From Streptomyces sp. CBMA29 (GTDB taxonomy: Bacteria > Actinomycetota > Actinomycetes > Streptomycetales > Streptomycetaceae), in assembly GCF_014596445.1 (NCBI RefSeq), contig NZ_MECL01000199.1, forward strand, positions 1 through 64,000: 64,000 nucleotides of DNA, given 5' to 3'. The notes below the pieces were generated by a model. That model worked only from the letters and a program-made list of their open reading frames with translations, searched no databases and had not been told where the DNA came from. The position numbers and the translations under genes are program-made. Positions 54,201 to 61,271 of this stretch are shown piece after piece; positions within the stretch are counted from its first letter, which is position 1, and every line of letters starts with the position of its first letter.

Positions 54201-54588
54201 GCATGTCGCCGTTGGCGCCGGAACAGCCCACGCCGTTGAGGTGGGTCAGGCTGAAGCCGCGGATCTTCGTCGCGTCGTACCGGTAACCGCCGGGGGCGGG
54301 CGTCGAGAACTGGTTGCCCGTCGAATTCTGCGGGCTCCACGCCAGCATGCCGAACGGCAGCACGGCGCCGGGGTAGGTGTTGCCGGCGTTCGAGGAGCCG
54401 ATCAGGGGATTGACGTACGAGGCCGGGTCGGCGCCATGCCCCCCGGAGGCCCCCGGGCTCGCGGTGGCGGGTCCGGCGCCGAGGCCCAGGCCGATGCCGA
54501 GGACCGCCGTCGCCACCGCGGCCACGGCGCTCACGCCGCGGCCCTTCCACCGCCTTCTGTCCAGGGGTCGCACTGATCTGTCCGACAC
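51217..54588 (-). CDS. Secreted GH92 alpha-mannosidase (third of the window)
   Basis: 1123 residues from a GTG behind GGCGGGAA. An Arg/Lys-rich signal (DRRRWKGRGVSAVAAVATAV ... ATASPG) precedes the GH92 N domain (VNPLIGSSNAGNTYPGAVLP) and the catalytic barrel with GWDQYRAQ and GNDDAGTMSSW. After about residue 800 come a NEW3-like Ig domain and a terminal beta-sandwich resembling that of the 15751-19011 protein. It shares the GACAACGTTGTC operator with the other GH92 operon. Divergent from a ROK regulator. Probably acts on alpha-mannosides such as fungal mannan or N-glycans. Confidence 0.93.
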   Translation of the reverse strand: MSDRSVRPLDRRRWKGRGVSAVAAVATAVLGIGLGLGAGPATASPGASGGHGADPASYVNPLIGSSNAGNTYPGAVLPFGMLAWSPQNSTGNQFSTPAPGGYRYDATKIRGFSLTHLNGVGCSGANGDMPIMPYVGDVDSSPSADTKDAKYASTFSHANETAQAGYYQVGLDSGASARLTTTERTGTGQFGFPADKPASVLFRTSNSESGSAAADVTVNAAARTVTGSVSAGNFCGPQSANNRHDVYTLYFTAHFDQPFAKVGTWTDGTLTPGSTSASGGTGYNSSGNATAGKGSGAYVTFASGTKQVQAKVAISYVSARNAEANLTAENPRRASFDSVRSKATAAWNTALRKIQVSGGSADQNATFYTALYHSMLEPTLTSDVNGQYLGGDRKTHSLARGQHEQYGTFSGWDQYRAQVQLLTLLQPRVGSDYAQSLFNYAQQRGGEWDRWLLENGKTSIMSGDPSDAALAGIYAFGGRDFDVRGALASLVKAATVPTANDSDSSGCNVECVGQRPALDKYLTLGYVPSDNCHCWGGAAETLEDAAADFGLAELAGHVGDRKNQQKFLDRSGNWTNVFDPNATAQGGYMRDRKSDGSWVGANFNPATGSGFVEGSSARYTWMVYSDIAGLAKAMGGNATAVSRLDAFFRNPDGTFDFSAKDDTRYDATNEPDINAPYVYDYLGAPYKTQETVRAETDGLWTNAPGGIPGNDDAGTMSSWYVFSALGMYPQVPSRADLVLSSPVFPRAVIHTGLGKTITVNAPQASAKNIYVQGLRVNGKKSDKPWVPASFVTRGGTLDYTLGGTANTTWGSAAKNAPPSFRDGEAPFFASTDPGQVKIEPGGSADAAIKLSTIQDKKVDVRWTAKPPAGITLKPASGTVTVPKGGATSAKLSVSVAADTKSGVYTIPITLTDSHGGTAPGASLSVTVGVRGTITWYVNNNGISADDSNPAANFDGEGWSYSAAALAAAGATPGGTVSSGGFDFTWPQVAPGAPDNIVVGGGDQVLDVSKSAAGATTLSLLGSASEGPTTGTVTLTYTDGTTQQADIGFSDWTLGGGSQQPSYGNVVAVHTAYRDVQGGGKDPVGTEIFSTAPIALQAGRQLASVTLPSSTNGGDMHIFSVATA

Positions 54589-54617
54589 GGTTCCCGCCCT
54601 TCGTGTGTATCGCTTAC

Positions 54618-54629
54618 GACAACGTTGTC
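54618..54629. promoter_or_regulatory. Operator GACAACGTTGTC upstream of the third GH92 gene
   Basis: A perfect 12-bp palindrome 29 bp before the GH92 start, identical to the core of the site at 19029-19042. A further TGTCA...TTGTCA pair at about 54669-54683 could be a weak secondary site. Confidence 0.75.
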
Positions 54630-54705
54630 AAACGATCAACTGTAGATGTTCCTCCCGGGGTTGGAGGGTGTCAAGAGTTGTCAGGTACCCGCGGGCGGGG
54701 TGGGG

Positions 54706-54803
54706 TGGTGGTCCGGCGCGGGGTGGGGCGGTGGCTTGGAGCGGGGTGGGGTGGTGGCTCAGGGCGAGGCGGAATGGTGGTCCGGCGCGGGGTGGGGCGG
54801 TGG
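54706..54803. repeat. G-rich direct repeats in the GH92-ROK intergenic region
   Basis: A 29-bp sequence occurs twice without change (54706-54734 and 54775-54803, period 69 bp), both ending in GGGGTGGGGCGGTGG. Many G runs lie on the plus strand, so four-stranded DNA is possible. The region lies between the operator and the ROK gene. It contains no gene with convincing codon bias. Confidence 0.6.
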
Positions 54804-55039
54804 GCAGGAGGTGGCCAGGAGGGCGGCGGAATGGTGGCCTCGGGGCGGTGTCGTGTACGGCTCGCGGCGGGCGCGCGGGCGGCGGGGTTCGGGCAAGCGG
54901 GTGAACACAGCGGGGTGCCGTGACGTCGATCGGGTAACTTTGCCCTGCACGCTTGCCGCGTCGGCCGCGGGGCGGGATCGGGAGCCGCCCTCCTGGGCGG
55001 GGCGCCATTCGCCGGGGCCCGGCCGGACCTGACCGGCAC

Positions 55040-55115
55040 GACCGGCACGGTCCGGCACGACTGGCACCATCCGGTACGACCGGCACCATCCGGTACGACC
55101 GGCACCGTCCGGCAC
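55040..55115. repeat. Four tandem 19-bp repeats upstream of the ROK gene
   Basis: Four units of 19 bp (GACyGGCACCrTCCGGyAC, near-identical) run head to tail with a partial copy on the left, ending 49 bp before the ROK start codon. They could be an array of regulator sites or slipped-strand low complexity. Confidence 0.55.
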
Positions 55116-55164
55116 GGGCCGCACGCCGTCCGGCACCGTCCGACGCCGTCTGACAAGGGACTTG

Positions 55165-56361
55165 ATGGACACCACCGCCGCCGTCGACCGCTTCGACCTG
55201 CCCGCCAGCGCCCGCGCCGTGCTGCGCGCGCTGGCCACCGAAGGCCCGGCGACCCGGCCGCAGCTCAGCACCGCGCTCGCGCTGTCCCGGCCCACGATGT
55301 CGGTGGCCATGGCGGAGCTGTCACGGCTCGGCCTGGTCGCCGGGCAGGGCAGTTCACGCGGCGCCACCGGGCGCAGCGCCGTCCTCTACTCGCTCGCGCC
55401 GACCGCCGGGCACGTACTCGGCGTCGAGATCGGCGCGACCGTGGTCCGGGCGGCGGCGTACACCCTCGACGGGCGGGAGATCTGCACCGCCGAGGTGCGG
55501 CTGCCCTCCGACCAGCCGACGGTCACACCCGAGGCGGCGGACGCGGCGGCGGGGGTGGTGCGTACGGTGCGCGAGGAGGTCGGGGCGCGGTACGGGCCGC
55601 TGCGCGAGGTGGTGGTCGCGGCGCCGACGCTGCCGAATGTGGGGGCTTCCGGGGCGGGGCACGGGGGCGGGGGGCGCGGGGGCGGCGGGGGCGGGGGCCT
55701 TCAGCCGGACGGCACGGTACGGATCACCGACGCGCTCGCCGTGCCCGACGGGGTGCCGGTCACCGTCGAGAACAACGTCAACTGCGCCGCCGTCGCCGAG
55801 CACCGCTTCGGTGTCGCCCGCCACCAGCAGATGTTCGCGTACATCCAGGTCGGCGTGAAGATCGGCGTCGGCATCGTGCTCGACGGACGTCTGATGCAGG
55901 GCGCCAACGGCGCCGCAGGTGAGGCCGCCATGCTGCCCTTTCCCTGGTCGGAGTCCCAACAGCCCCGGCGCGCCGGGCTCGAGCGGTTCCTCGGCTCCGA
56001 CGCCCTGATGGAACGCTGCCGCGCCGCCTGGCCCGCCTCCGGCGGCGGACCCGTGCCGCTGGACGCGAGGGCCCTCTTCGCGTCCGCCGCCTCCGGCCAC
56101 GCCGCCGCCCGCCGCGTCGTCGACGAACACGCCGCCGCCATCGGCCGCCTTGTCGCCGCCGTCGTCGCCCTCCTCGACCCCGGCCTCGTCGTCCTCGGCG
56201 GCGGCGTCGGCCAGAACCAGCTCGTCCTCCTCGAAGTCCGCCGCACCGTCCACGAGCTCACCTGGCCCACCGACATCACCATCGGCGGCCTCGCCGACCG
56301 CGCCACCCTCCTCGGCGCCGTCCACGTCGCCCTGACCCGCGCCCTCGACTCGATGACCTAG
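55165..56361 (+). CDS. ROK-family transcriptional regulator lacking the zinc motif
   Basis: 398 residues from an ATG behind AAGGGA (a TTG one codon earlier is possible). A winged HTH (about 15-70: RPQLSTALALSRPTMSVAMAEL) is followed by a ROK sugar-kinase-like domain with VLGVEIGATVVRAAAY and ENNVNCAAVAEHRFG. The usual ROK zinc site (CxCGxxGCxE) is absent; that region reads PFPWSESQQPRRAGLERFLG. A Gly-rich insert (GGGGRGGGGGGG, about 165-176) interrupts the domain. Loss of the kinase/zinc features suggests a pure sugar-responsive repressor. Being divergent from the GH92 gene makes that gene a likely target. Confidence 0.88.
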   Translation: MDTTAAVDRFDLPASARAVLRALATEGPATRPQLSTALALSRPTMSVAMAELSRLGLVAGQGSSRGATGRSAVLYSLAPTAGHVLGVEIGATVVRAAAYTLDGREICTAEVRLPSDQPTVTPEAADAAAGVVRTVREEVGARYGPLREVVVAAPTLPNVGASGAGHGGGGRGGGGGGGLQPDGTVRITDALAVPDGVPVTVENNVNCAAVAEHRFGVARHQQMFAYIQVGVKIGVGIVLDGRLMQGANGAAGEAAMLPFPWSESQQPRRAGLERFLGSDALMERCRAAWPASGGGPVPLDARALFASAASGHAAARRVVDEHAAAIGRLVAAVVALLDPGLVVLGGGVGQNQLVLLEVRRTVHELTWPTDITIGGLADRATLLGAVHVALTRALDSMT

Positions 56362-56577
56362 CCGGCCCTGACGACCGGATCACGGGCGGTCCCGTCGTCG
56401 GGCGCTGTCACCCCGGCACAATGGTCAAGGTGGCTCTGAACGACTTCTCTGGCCCCGGAGGAACGGGTCCGGTGGCCCCAGGGGGTTGATCGGGGAATGA
56501 GTGTTCGTCAGAAGTGGCCCCAGGGGCAAGTCTTGCGTGGGAGCATCGGTTGTGCTTCCGACAGTCAGGGGGCCCGG

Positions 56578-56775
56578 ATGGACGGCCCGAGATCCAAGGT
56601 TGAGCCCTTCGCGGCGATCCGCCGGGAGTCGCGTACGGAGAAACTGTCGATCCATGAACTCTCCCGCCGCTACGGGGTACACCGGCGGCTGGTCCGCGAG
56701 GCCCTGACCTCTCCGTGGCCCGCTGCCCGCAAGCCGATGCCGCCACGGGCGTCGGTTCTGGATCCGTACACTGAA
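56578..56775 (+). pseudogene. 5' fragment of an IS21-family transposase (IstA-like)
   Basis: The ATG opens a frame that matches the N terminus of IS21-type transposases: DGPRSKVEPFAAIRRESR, an HTH reading SIHELSRRYGVHRRLVREAL, and the linker up to RASVLDPY. Homology then stops at about 56765-56775, where the sequence continues as a tyrosine recombinase in another frame. The catalytic DDE part is missing. Upstream, at 56471-56530, the sequence TGGCCCCAGGGG occurs twice, as expected for the repeated terminal sites of an IS21-type left end. Confidence 0.72.
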
Positions 56776-57147
56776 CGAACGCGCCGGCCACGGCGGCGAC
56801 CCCCTCTTCTGCACGCGCATGGGGCGTCGGCTCAGCCGCGACGCCGTCGCCCAGCGACTGAGCACCCACGCGCGCACCGCCGCGCACGCCTGCCCGTCCC
56901 TCATCGACAAGAGCATCCACCCGCACGCTCTGCGGCACAGTTGCGCCATGTCGCTGCTGCGGGCTGGCGTCGACACCACGGTCATCGCGCTCTGGCTCGG
57001 CCACGCCGGCGTCCGCTCCACCGACGCATACGTCCACGCCGACATGACCATCAAAGAGAAGGCACTCGCCCTCACCGCACCGGTCGCCGCCCGCCCGGTC
57101 GCTACCAGCCCACCGACAAGGTCCTCGCCTTCCTCGACCGCCTGTGA
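56760..57147 (+). pseudogene. Frameshifted C-terminal fragment of a tyrosine recombinase/integrase
   Basis: In the frame of WIRTLNERAGHGGDPLFCTR the sequence reads through HPHALRHSCAMSLLRAG, LGHAGVRSTDAYVHAD (catalytic His-x-x-Arg, His and Tyr all present). After KALALTAPV the frame must shift at about 57085-57095 to recover the usual C terminus PGRYQPTDKVLAFLDRL and its stop at 57147. The N-terminal half, including the first catalytic Arg, is missing. It is dead, being both truncated and frameshifted. Confidence 0.72.
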
Positions 57148-57194
57148 CGTCGATCGGACTGGCTGCGAGGTGAACCCGCTCGACGCCATCGCAC

Positions 57195-57647
57195 TCAGTC
57201 CTCCCACGGCCACCTGCTGAAGTGCCACCAACGACCGCACCGTGAAACGGTGTGTCTCAATGCCGGGTGATCCAGAATTCTGCTGTCCAAGCGCCCGACG
57301 ATGCGGGCGAGCTCGCGCGCGGACTTCGAAGGCAGGGCATGCATGGCGACCTCCAGGAGCTCCCGCCATTCGTCCGCCTCCGGTGGACAGCAGGACGGTT
57401 CACCGCAGCCTGTGCGAATGTCAGGCGCACGCCGTCGCGGAGTACGCGCCAGCTCAGCCCAGGCAGCCAGGGCTTTGCCCAGGTCACCTGGCGCGAAGCG
57501 AGTTCGCTCCAAACGGATGATCTCAGCCTGCGCCGAACCGGAAACCTGACCAATCTTCGAATATCGCCCACGCTCAACCGCGAACCTCCGGCGGTCCGAA
57601 CGCAGGCAGCGCTGACATCCTGCTCGGCATAGTCGCGGTGTCGGCAT
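57195..57647 (-). CDS. Conserved-looking hypothetical protein inside the mobile-element scar
   Basis: Up to 150 residues. The segment from about residue 40 on (RLERTRFAPGDLGKALAAWAEL ... GCGEPSCCPPEADEWRELLEVAMHALPSKSARELARIV) has the look of a real small helical protein with a CGEPSCC cluster; the first 35 residues are less convincing. Third-position G/C is lower than in neighbouring genes, consistent with acquired DNA. The ATG at 57647 lies in a -10-like region, so the true start is uncertain and the gene may be 5'-truncated. Function unknown. Confidence 0.45.
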   Translation of the reverse strand: MPTPRLCRAGCQRCLRSDRRRFAVERGRYSKIGQVSGSAQAEIIRLERTRFAPGDLGKALAAWAELARTPRRRAPDIRTGCGEPSCCPPEADEWRELLEVAMHALPSKSARELARIVGRLDSRILDHPALRHTVSRCGRWWHFSRWPWED

Positions 57648-57675
57648 AGGTCAATCTATGCTGATATCCGCATAG

Positions 57676-57906
57676 ATCGACGAGCTGGGCTATATGGAGG
57701 TTCTGACCGAGCGGGAGGAAAAGAACAGTATGGCCATCGCCTCCAACGAGTCGTTCTCCTCGTGGACCAAGACGTTCACCGATCCCCGCCTCTGCGCTGC
57801 CGTCGTGGACCGCCTCACCTTCGGCGGCAACGTCATCGAGACCGGCAGCGACTCCTACCGCCTCGCCCACACCAAAGCGCGCCAACAGGCCACCGCAGCC
57901 ACCTGA
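57676..57906 (+). pseudogene. 3' fragment of an IS21-family helper ATPase (IstB-like)
   Basis: The frame shows IDELGYM directly joined to EVLTEREEKNSMAIASNESF, then SWTKTFTDPRLCAAVVDRL and ETGSDSYRLAH to the stop. This is the C-terminal third of IstB. Compared with the family, about a dozen residues between the Walker B strand (IDELGY) and VLTEREEK are missing, an internal deletion, and everything before IDELGY, including Walker A, is gone. It marks the right end of the same degraded IS21-type element whose left end is at 56578. Confidence 0.75.
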
Positions 57907-57935
57907 CCACCCCTGGGGCGATCCTGCTGTCCTGG

Positions 57936-58427
57936 CTACCACCGATCGAAGGACCAGCCGGGATGACAAGCACTCAGGTGGGGCAGGTGCATGCCCCAGT
58001 CAGGGGGTGACAATGCGTGCACGCCCCGTGGGGTGATCTGGCCGGTGTCGTCGATGTCGAACCCCCAGGAGAAGCCGGTCAACGGCACGACACGCCGCTC
58101 GGTCTCCTCCAGCGGAGTCCAGGCCAGGAAGCTGTGAGCGAGCCACGCCAGCGGCTTGCGCTCATCCCGTGACGGTGCGTCGAAAAGCGTGGGTTTGACG
58201 CCGAAGAAGGCATAGGGGGAAGGCGCGTCCTCAAACAGGAAGAACGGGTCCATCTCGAAGGCCGTCCCGTTCGAGGGGCTGTCCGTTGACTGGACCAGTT
58301 GGACCCAGCCGAACATTGCGCGATAGCCCTGGGCAGGGTGCTCGACAACGGCGCTGCAGCACGGGAACCCTCGCGCCCCCGGCGGCTTGCCGACCACTTC
58401 GGGCTCACCAACGGGATCGACGGCCAC
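57936..58427 (-). CDS. Conserved hypothetical protein (single-domain, actinomycete-type)
   Basis: 163 residues from a GTG reading VAVDPVGEPEVVGKPPGARGFPCC. The body (AQGYRAMFGWVQLVQ, FEMDPFFLFEDAPSPYAFFG, PTLFDAPSRDERKPLAWLAHSF, LTGFSWGFDI) has the evenly mixed composition of a folded enzyme-like protein and I recall similar Streptomyces proteins, but no function. The longer upstream frame is not coding. An N-terminal fragment of a related gene lies inverted 250 bp upstream. Confidence 0.7.
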   Translation of the reverse strand: MAVDPVGEPEVVGKPPGARGFPCCSAVVEHPAQGYRAMFGWVQLVQSTDSPSNGTAFEMDPFFLFEDAPSPYAFFGVKPTLFDAPSRDERKPLAWLAHSFLAWTPLEETERRVVPLTGFSWGFDIDDTGQITPRGVHALSPPDWGMHLPHLSACHPGWSFDRW

Positions 58428-58679
58428 CGTTACGGATCCCGCTACACCGTCATGGATAAAAGGGATGACCACGTCCTCACCTTGCCGGTGATCCGCTTCA
58501 ACGACAAGGGGCGAACCTGGGCAGAGCGCGAGAGACCGCCTGCGTCCGCACAAGCTCTCCCCAGCGGCCTCAGGGGTACGTCGGCCTCGCCGCTCGGCGA
58601 CTGCCTGTCCGGCCACCGCGCCACTGGCCCTCGGGTGGCCCAGGACACTGACAAGCTGATAGCGCTGACAACCGTCACG

Positions 58680-58761
58680 GTGACGGTGGAGGTCGTCAAT
58701 GAGCCCGAGACACTGGGCAAGCCGCCTCACGCCTGTGGGTTTCCGTGCTGCACGACCGTCG
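58680..58761 (+). pseudogene. Inverted N-terminal fragment of a paralogue of the 57936-58427 gene
   Basis: On the plus strand the frame VTVEVVNEPETLGKPPHACG then FPCCTTV aligns without gaps to the start of the minus-strand gene (VAVDPVGEPEVVGKPPGARG then FPCC), with clear DNA similarity. Similarity ends abruptly after FPCCTTV. This looks like a remnant from an inverted duplication or from a deletion that removed the body of a second copy. Confidence 0.6.
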
Positions 58762-58996
58762 GGTCGAGCCGGGTGCACAGCCCTTACGAGCGGCGGCTGG
58801 CCGATACCCCGCCGGAGCCGAGGCGGCTCTCCGCGACCAGGGGCTCGGCATCCGCGAGATGGCCGCCGTTGTCGCTGATCGCCCGGACAGAACAACCGGA
58901 AGACAGCCCAGCAGGGCGTCTGTCAGACCCCGGGCCACGACCACCACGACCCGCGTATCAGCATCAATGTCAGACCCCTGCGGCATGCTCGCCCGT

Positions 58997-59425
58997 ATGA
59001 ACGAAGACGCTTTCTGGCAGCTCATCGAAGACTGTAGGCCCGCGGGACCTGACCCTGAGGCCGAGCTGCTTGCACCCGCACTGATCGAGCGTCTTGCCCA
59101 GTGCCCGTTGTCGCTGGTCACAGGCTTCGCGGAACAACTGTCGTGGGCGCTGTACCAGCTCGACCGCAAGGAATACGGATACGACCTGTCCGGTGACGCC
59201 TTCCTCTACACCCGTGCTGCTGTCGTCGCGGCCGGCCGCGCGATCTTCGAGAGCGTCCTTCAAGACCCTGCGGTCTTCAAGCCGTACGCCACGAAGCTCA
59301 TCTGGGCCGAGAACCTGCTCTACGTACCGGACCACGCATACAAGCGCATCACCGGGGAGGAATGGGACCGCGACACGCGATACTCCTACGAGTCGTACTC
59401 GAACACCGAGGGCTGGGCTGACTGA
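58997..59425 (+). CDS. DUF4240 domain protein
   Basis: 142 residues beginning MNEDAFWQLIEDCRP, the typical DUF4240 start; ATGs 12 and 30 bp upstream are alternatives. The helical body (ERLAQCPLSLVTGFAEQLSWALYQLD, YDLSGDAFLYTRAAVVAAG, DHAYKRITGEEWDRDT) matches the family, whose members are often found among polymorphic-toxin immunity or accessory genes; function unproven. It lies just beyond the mobile-element scar. The 183-bp gap downstream shows nothing. Confidence 0.82.
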   Translation: MNEDAFWQLIEDCRPAGPDPEAELLAPALIERLAQCPLSLVTGFAEQLSWALYQLDRKEYGYDLSGDAFLYTRAAVVAAGRAIFESVLQDPAVFKPYATKLIWAENLLYVPDHAYKRITGEEWDRDTRYSYESYSNTEGWAD

Positions 59426-59608
59426 CCAGCGTTCGCCAACACCTGCTGACGGACTCACGAGCTGCTGATCACCCTCACGGAATATGTGCCAGATCCCGCC
59501 GAACGTGAACGAAGCCGGCGCAGACTCGACCGGATTCGTCACGGCGGCGGCGACGAGATGGCTGTGCGCACGAGGGCTTGACGGGCGGCTCTGCACCGTT
59601 GGGGGCGG

Positions 59609-60502
59609 TCAGATGATCAGGACTCTGCGGCCGCGGGTGTGGCCGGACTGGCTGTCGGTGTGGGCCGCGACGGCGTCGGCGAGGGGGTAGGAGGTGTCGA
59701 CGGGGATGTGGAGTGCGCGGCGGGTGATGAGGGCGGCGGCCTCGGCGAGGGCGGCGGGGACGCTGCCCGCGGTGCCGGAGAAGCGGACGCCGTGGTCGGG
59801 GGCGGTGAGGTCGGCGATGGAGACGACCTTGTGGGGGTCGCCGGTGAGGGCGACGAGTTCGGGGACGACGCCGGAGCCCGCGAGGTCGAGGGCGGCGTGG
59901 ACGGGACCGAGGGCGCGGACCCGGTCGGTCCAGCCGTCGCCGTAGGTCGTGGGGAGGGCGCCGAGTTCGCGGAGGTAGTCCTGGTTGGCGGGCCCCGCGG
60001 TGCCGATGACGGTGACGCCGCGGTCGCGGGCGATCTGGAGGACGGCTGATCCGACGCCCCCGGAGGCGCCGCTGACCAGCAGGGTCTGCCCCGGCTCGAC
60101 GCCGACCTCGCGGAGGATCCGCAGCGCGGTCTCGACCACGGAGGGGTATCCGGCCGCCTCTTCGAAGGTCAGCCCTTCGGGCATCCGGGCCCAGGCCGAG
60201 AGGACGGCGAACTCGGCGTAGGTGCCGGTCCCTTCGCCGAACACGTGGTCGCCGATCTCGACACCGTCGACGCCCTCGCCGATCTCGTCCACCACCCCGG
60301 CGGCGTCCAGCCCGACTCCTGCGGGCAGTTCTACCGGATGCGCCGTGAGGACCTGGCCCTCGCGGACCCGCCAGTCGGCGGGGTTCACACCGGCCGCCCG
60401 TACGGCGACGCGTATCAGGCCGGGGCCCGCGTGGGGCTCCTCGGCGTCGATGAGGCGCAGGACATCGGGGCCGCCGAACGCGGCGAAGCTCACTTTCTTC
60501 AT
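59609..60502 (-). CDS. NADP-dependent quinone oxidoreductase-like (zinc-independent MDR)
   Basis: 297 residues of the medium-chain dehydrogenase fold without zinc ligands: MKKVSFAAFGGPDVL at the start, AAGVNPADWRVREG, VGLDAAGVVDEIG, and the Rossmann motif SGASGGVGSAVLQIA. The C terminus (PLADAVAAHTDSQSGHTRGRRVLI) is that of NADP-dependent alkenal/quinone reductases. Likely reduces reactive carbonyls or quinones. Divergent from a TetR regulator with operator-like inverted repeats between them. Confidence 0.9.
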   Translation of the reverse strand: MKKVSFAAFGGPDVLRLIDAEEPHAGPGLIRVAVRAAGVNPADWRVREGQVLTAHPVELPAGVGLDAAGVVDEIGEGVDGVEIGDHVFGEGTGTYAEFAVLSAWARMPEGLTFEEAAGYPSVVETALRILREVGVEPGQTLLVSGASGGVGSAVLQIARDRGVTVIGTAGPANQDYLRELGALPTTYGDGWTDRVRALGPVHAALDLAGSGVVPELVALTGDPHKVVSIADLTAPDHGVRFSGTAGSVPAALAEAAALITRRALHIPVDTSYPLADAVAAHTDSQSGHTRGRRVLII

Positions 60503-60515
60503 GCGGCCGACCGTA

Positions 60516-60544
60516 ACACTAACGGTTAGCGTTTTGAAACCGTT
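60516..60544. promoter_or_regulatory. Inverted repeats between oxidoreductase and TetR genes
   Basis: Two overlapping symmetric elements: CTAACGGTTAG (60519-60529, extended by AC/GT on the outside) and AACGGTT...AACCGTT (60521-60527 and 60538-60544, 10-bp spacer). They lie 14-42 bp from the oxidoreductase start and 28-57 bp from the TetR start, the expected place for a TetR operator. Confidence 0.65.
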
Positions 60545-60572
60545 CCTGTTTCGTAGCTGATAGTGTGCGGCC

Positions 60573-61160
60573 ATGACCGTGCCGACCGGACGCCGTGAGC
60601 GCAAGAAGGCCGCGACCCGCCAGAAGATCGCCGACACCGCCCTGCGGCTCTTCCTGGAGCGCGGGTACGACGCGGTGGGAATCCGTGACGTGGCCGCCGA
60701 GGCCGACGTGGCCGTGACCACGCTCTTCTCGCACTTCGCCGCCAAAGAGGCGCTGGTGTTCGAGCAGGACGAGGACTTCGAGGAACGCCTCACGCGGGCG
60801 GTCACCGAACGGGCGCCGGACGAGCCGGTCGTGCCCGCGCTGCGCCGCGAGACGCACGCCCTGGTACGGCACTGCACGGCGGACGGCGCCGCGCCGGTCT
60901 GGCGGATGATCGACGGGTCGCCCGCACTGCGGAAGTACGAGGAGTCGATGCGGCTGCGGCACGCGGAGTCGGTGGCCGCGGCCCTCGTCGCCGATCCGGG
61001 ACTGCCGCAGAGTGCGACGGCCTGCCGGACGCTCGCGCGGTTCGTGATCGACGCCTTCTCGCTGGCCCGCGAGTCGGCCGATCCGCAGGCCGCGGTGGAC
61101 GAGGTCTTCGGGATGATCGAGGCGGCCTGGGCGGCCGCCCGCCCCTCACGGCACGCGTGA
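60573..61160 (+). CDS. TetR-family transcriptional regulator
   Basis: 195 residues. HTH at about 10-57 (RERKKAATRQKIADTALRLF ... VGIRDVAAEADVAVTTLFSHFAAKEAL). The ligand domain is short and of the type often linked to oxidoreductases and efflux pumps. Probably represses the divergent quinone reductase and itself. After its stop, 61160-61226 is a run of GAACGCG/GAGAACCGCGA imperfect repeats without coding character. Confidence 0.92.
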   Translation: MTVPTGRRERKKAATRQKIADTALRLFLERGYDAVGIRDVAAEADVAVTTLFSHFAAKEALVFEQDEDFEERLTRAVTERAPDEPVVPALRRETHALVRHCTADGAAPVWRMIDGSPALRKYEESMRLRHAESVAAALVADPGLPQSATACRTLARFVIDAFSLARESADPQAAVDEVFGMIEAAWAAARPSRHA

Positions 61161-61271
61161 GGAACGCGGGGAACGCGAGAACCGCGAGAAACGTGGGGAA
61201 CGCGACGGACGCGAGAACCGCGACGAAGCGACCTCCGGCTCAGGCACGGAACCCGCGGCCCCGCCCGCGAC

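Noticed and set aside
54628..55156. Several short open frames in the GH92-ROK intergenic region
   Set aside because: They arise from G-rich and 19-bp tandem repeats, have no ribosome sites and encode only repetitive Arg/Pro/Gly sequence.
56497..57147. A single 216-residue protein joining an HTH transposase start to an Arg-rich tail
   Set aside because: The frame is a chimera of an IS21 transposase fragment and an out-of-frame recombinase fragment; only its two ends match real proteins.
61160..61226. Run of GAACGCG/GAGAACCGCGA repeats after the TetR gene, considered as a repeat array
   Set aside because: Units are irregular in length and sequence with no constant spacers; simple low complexity.
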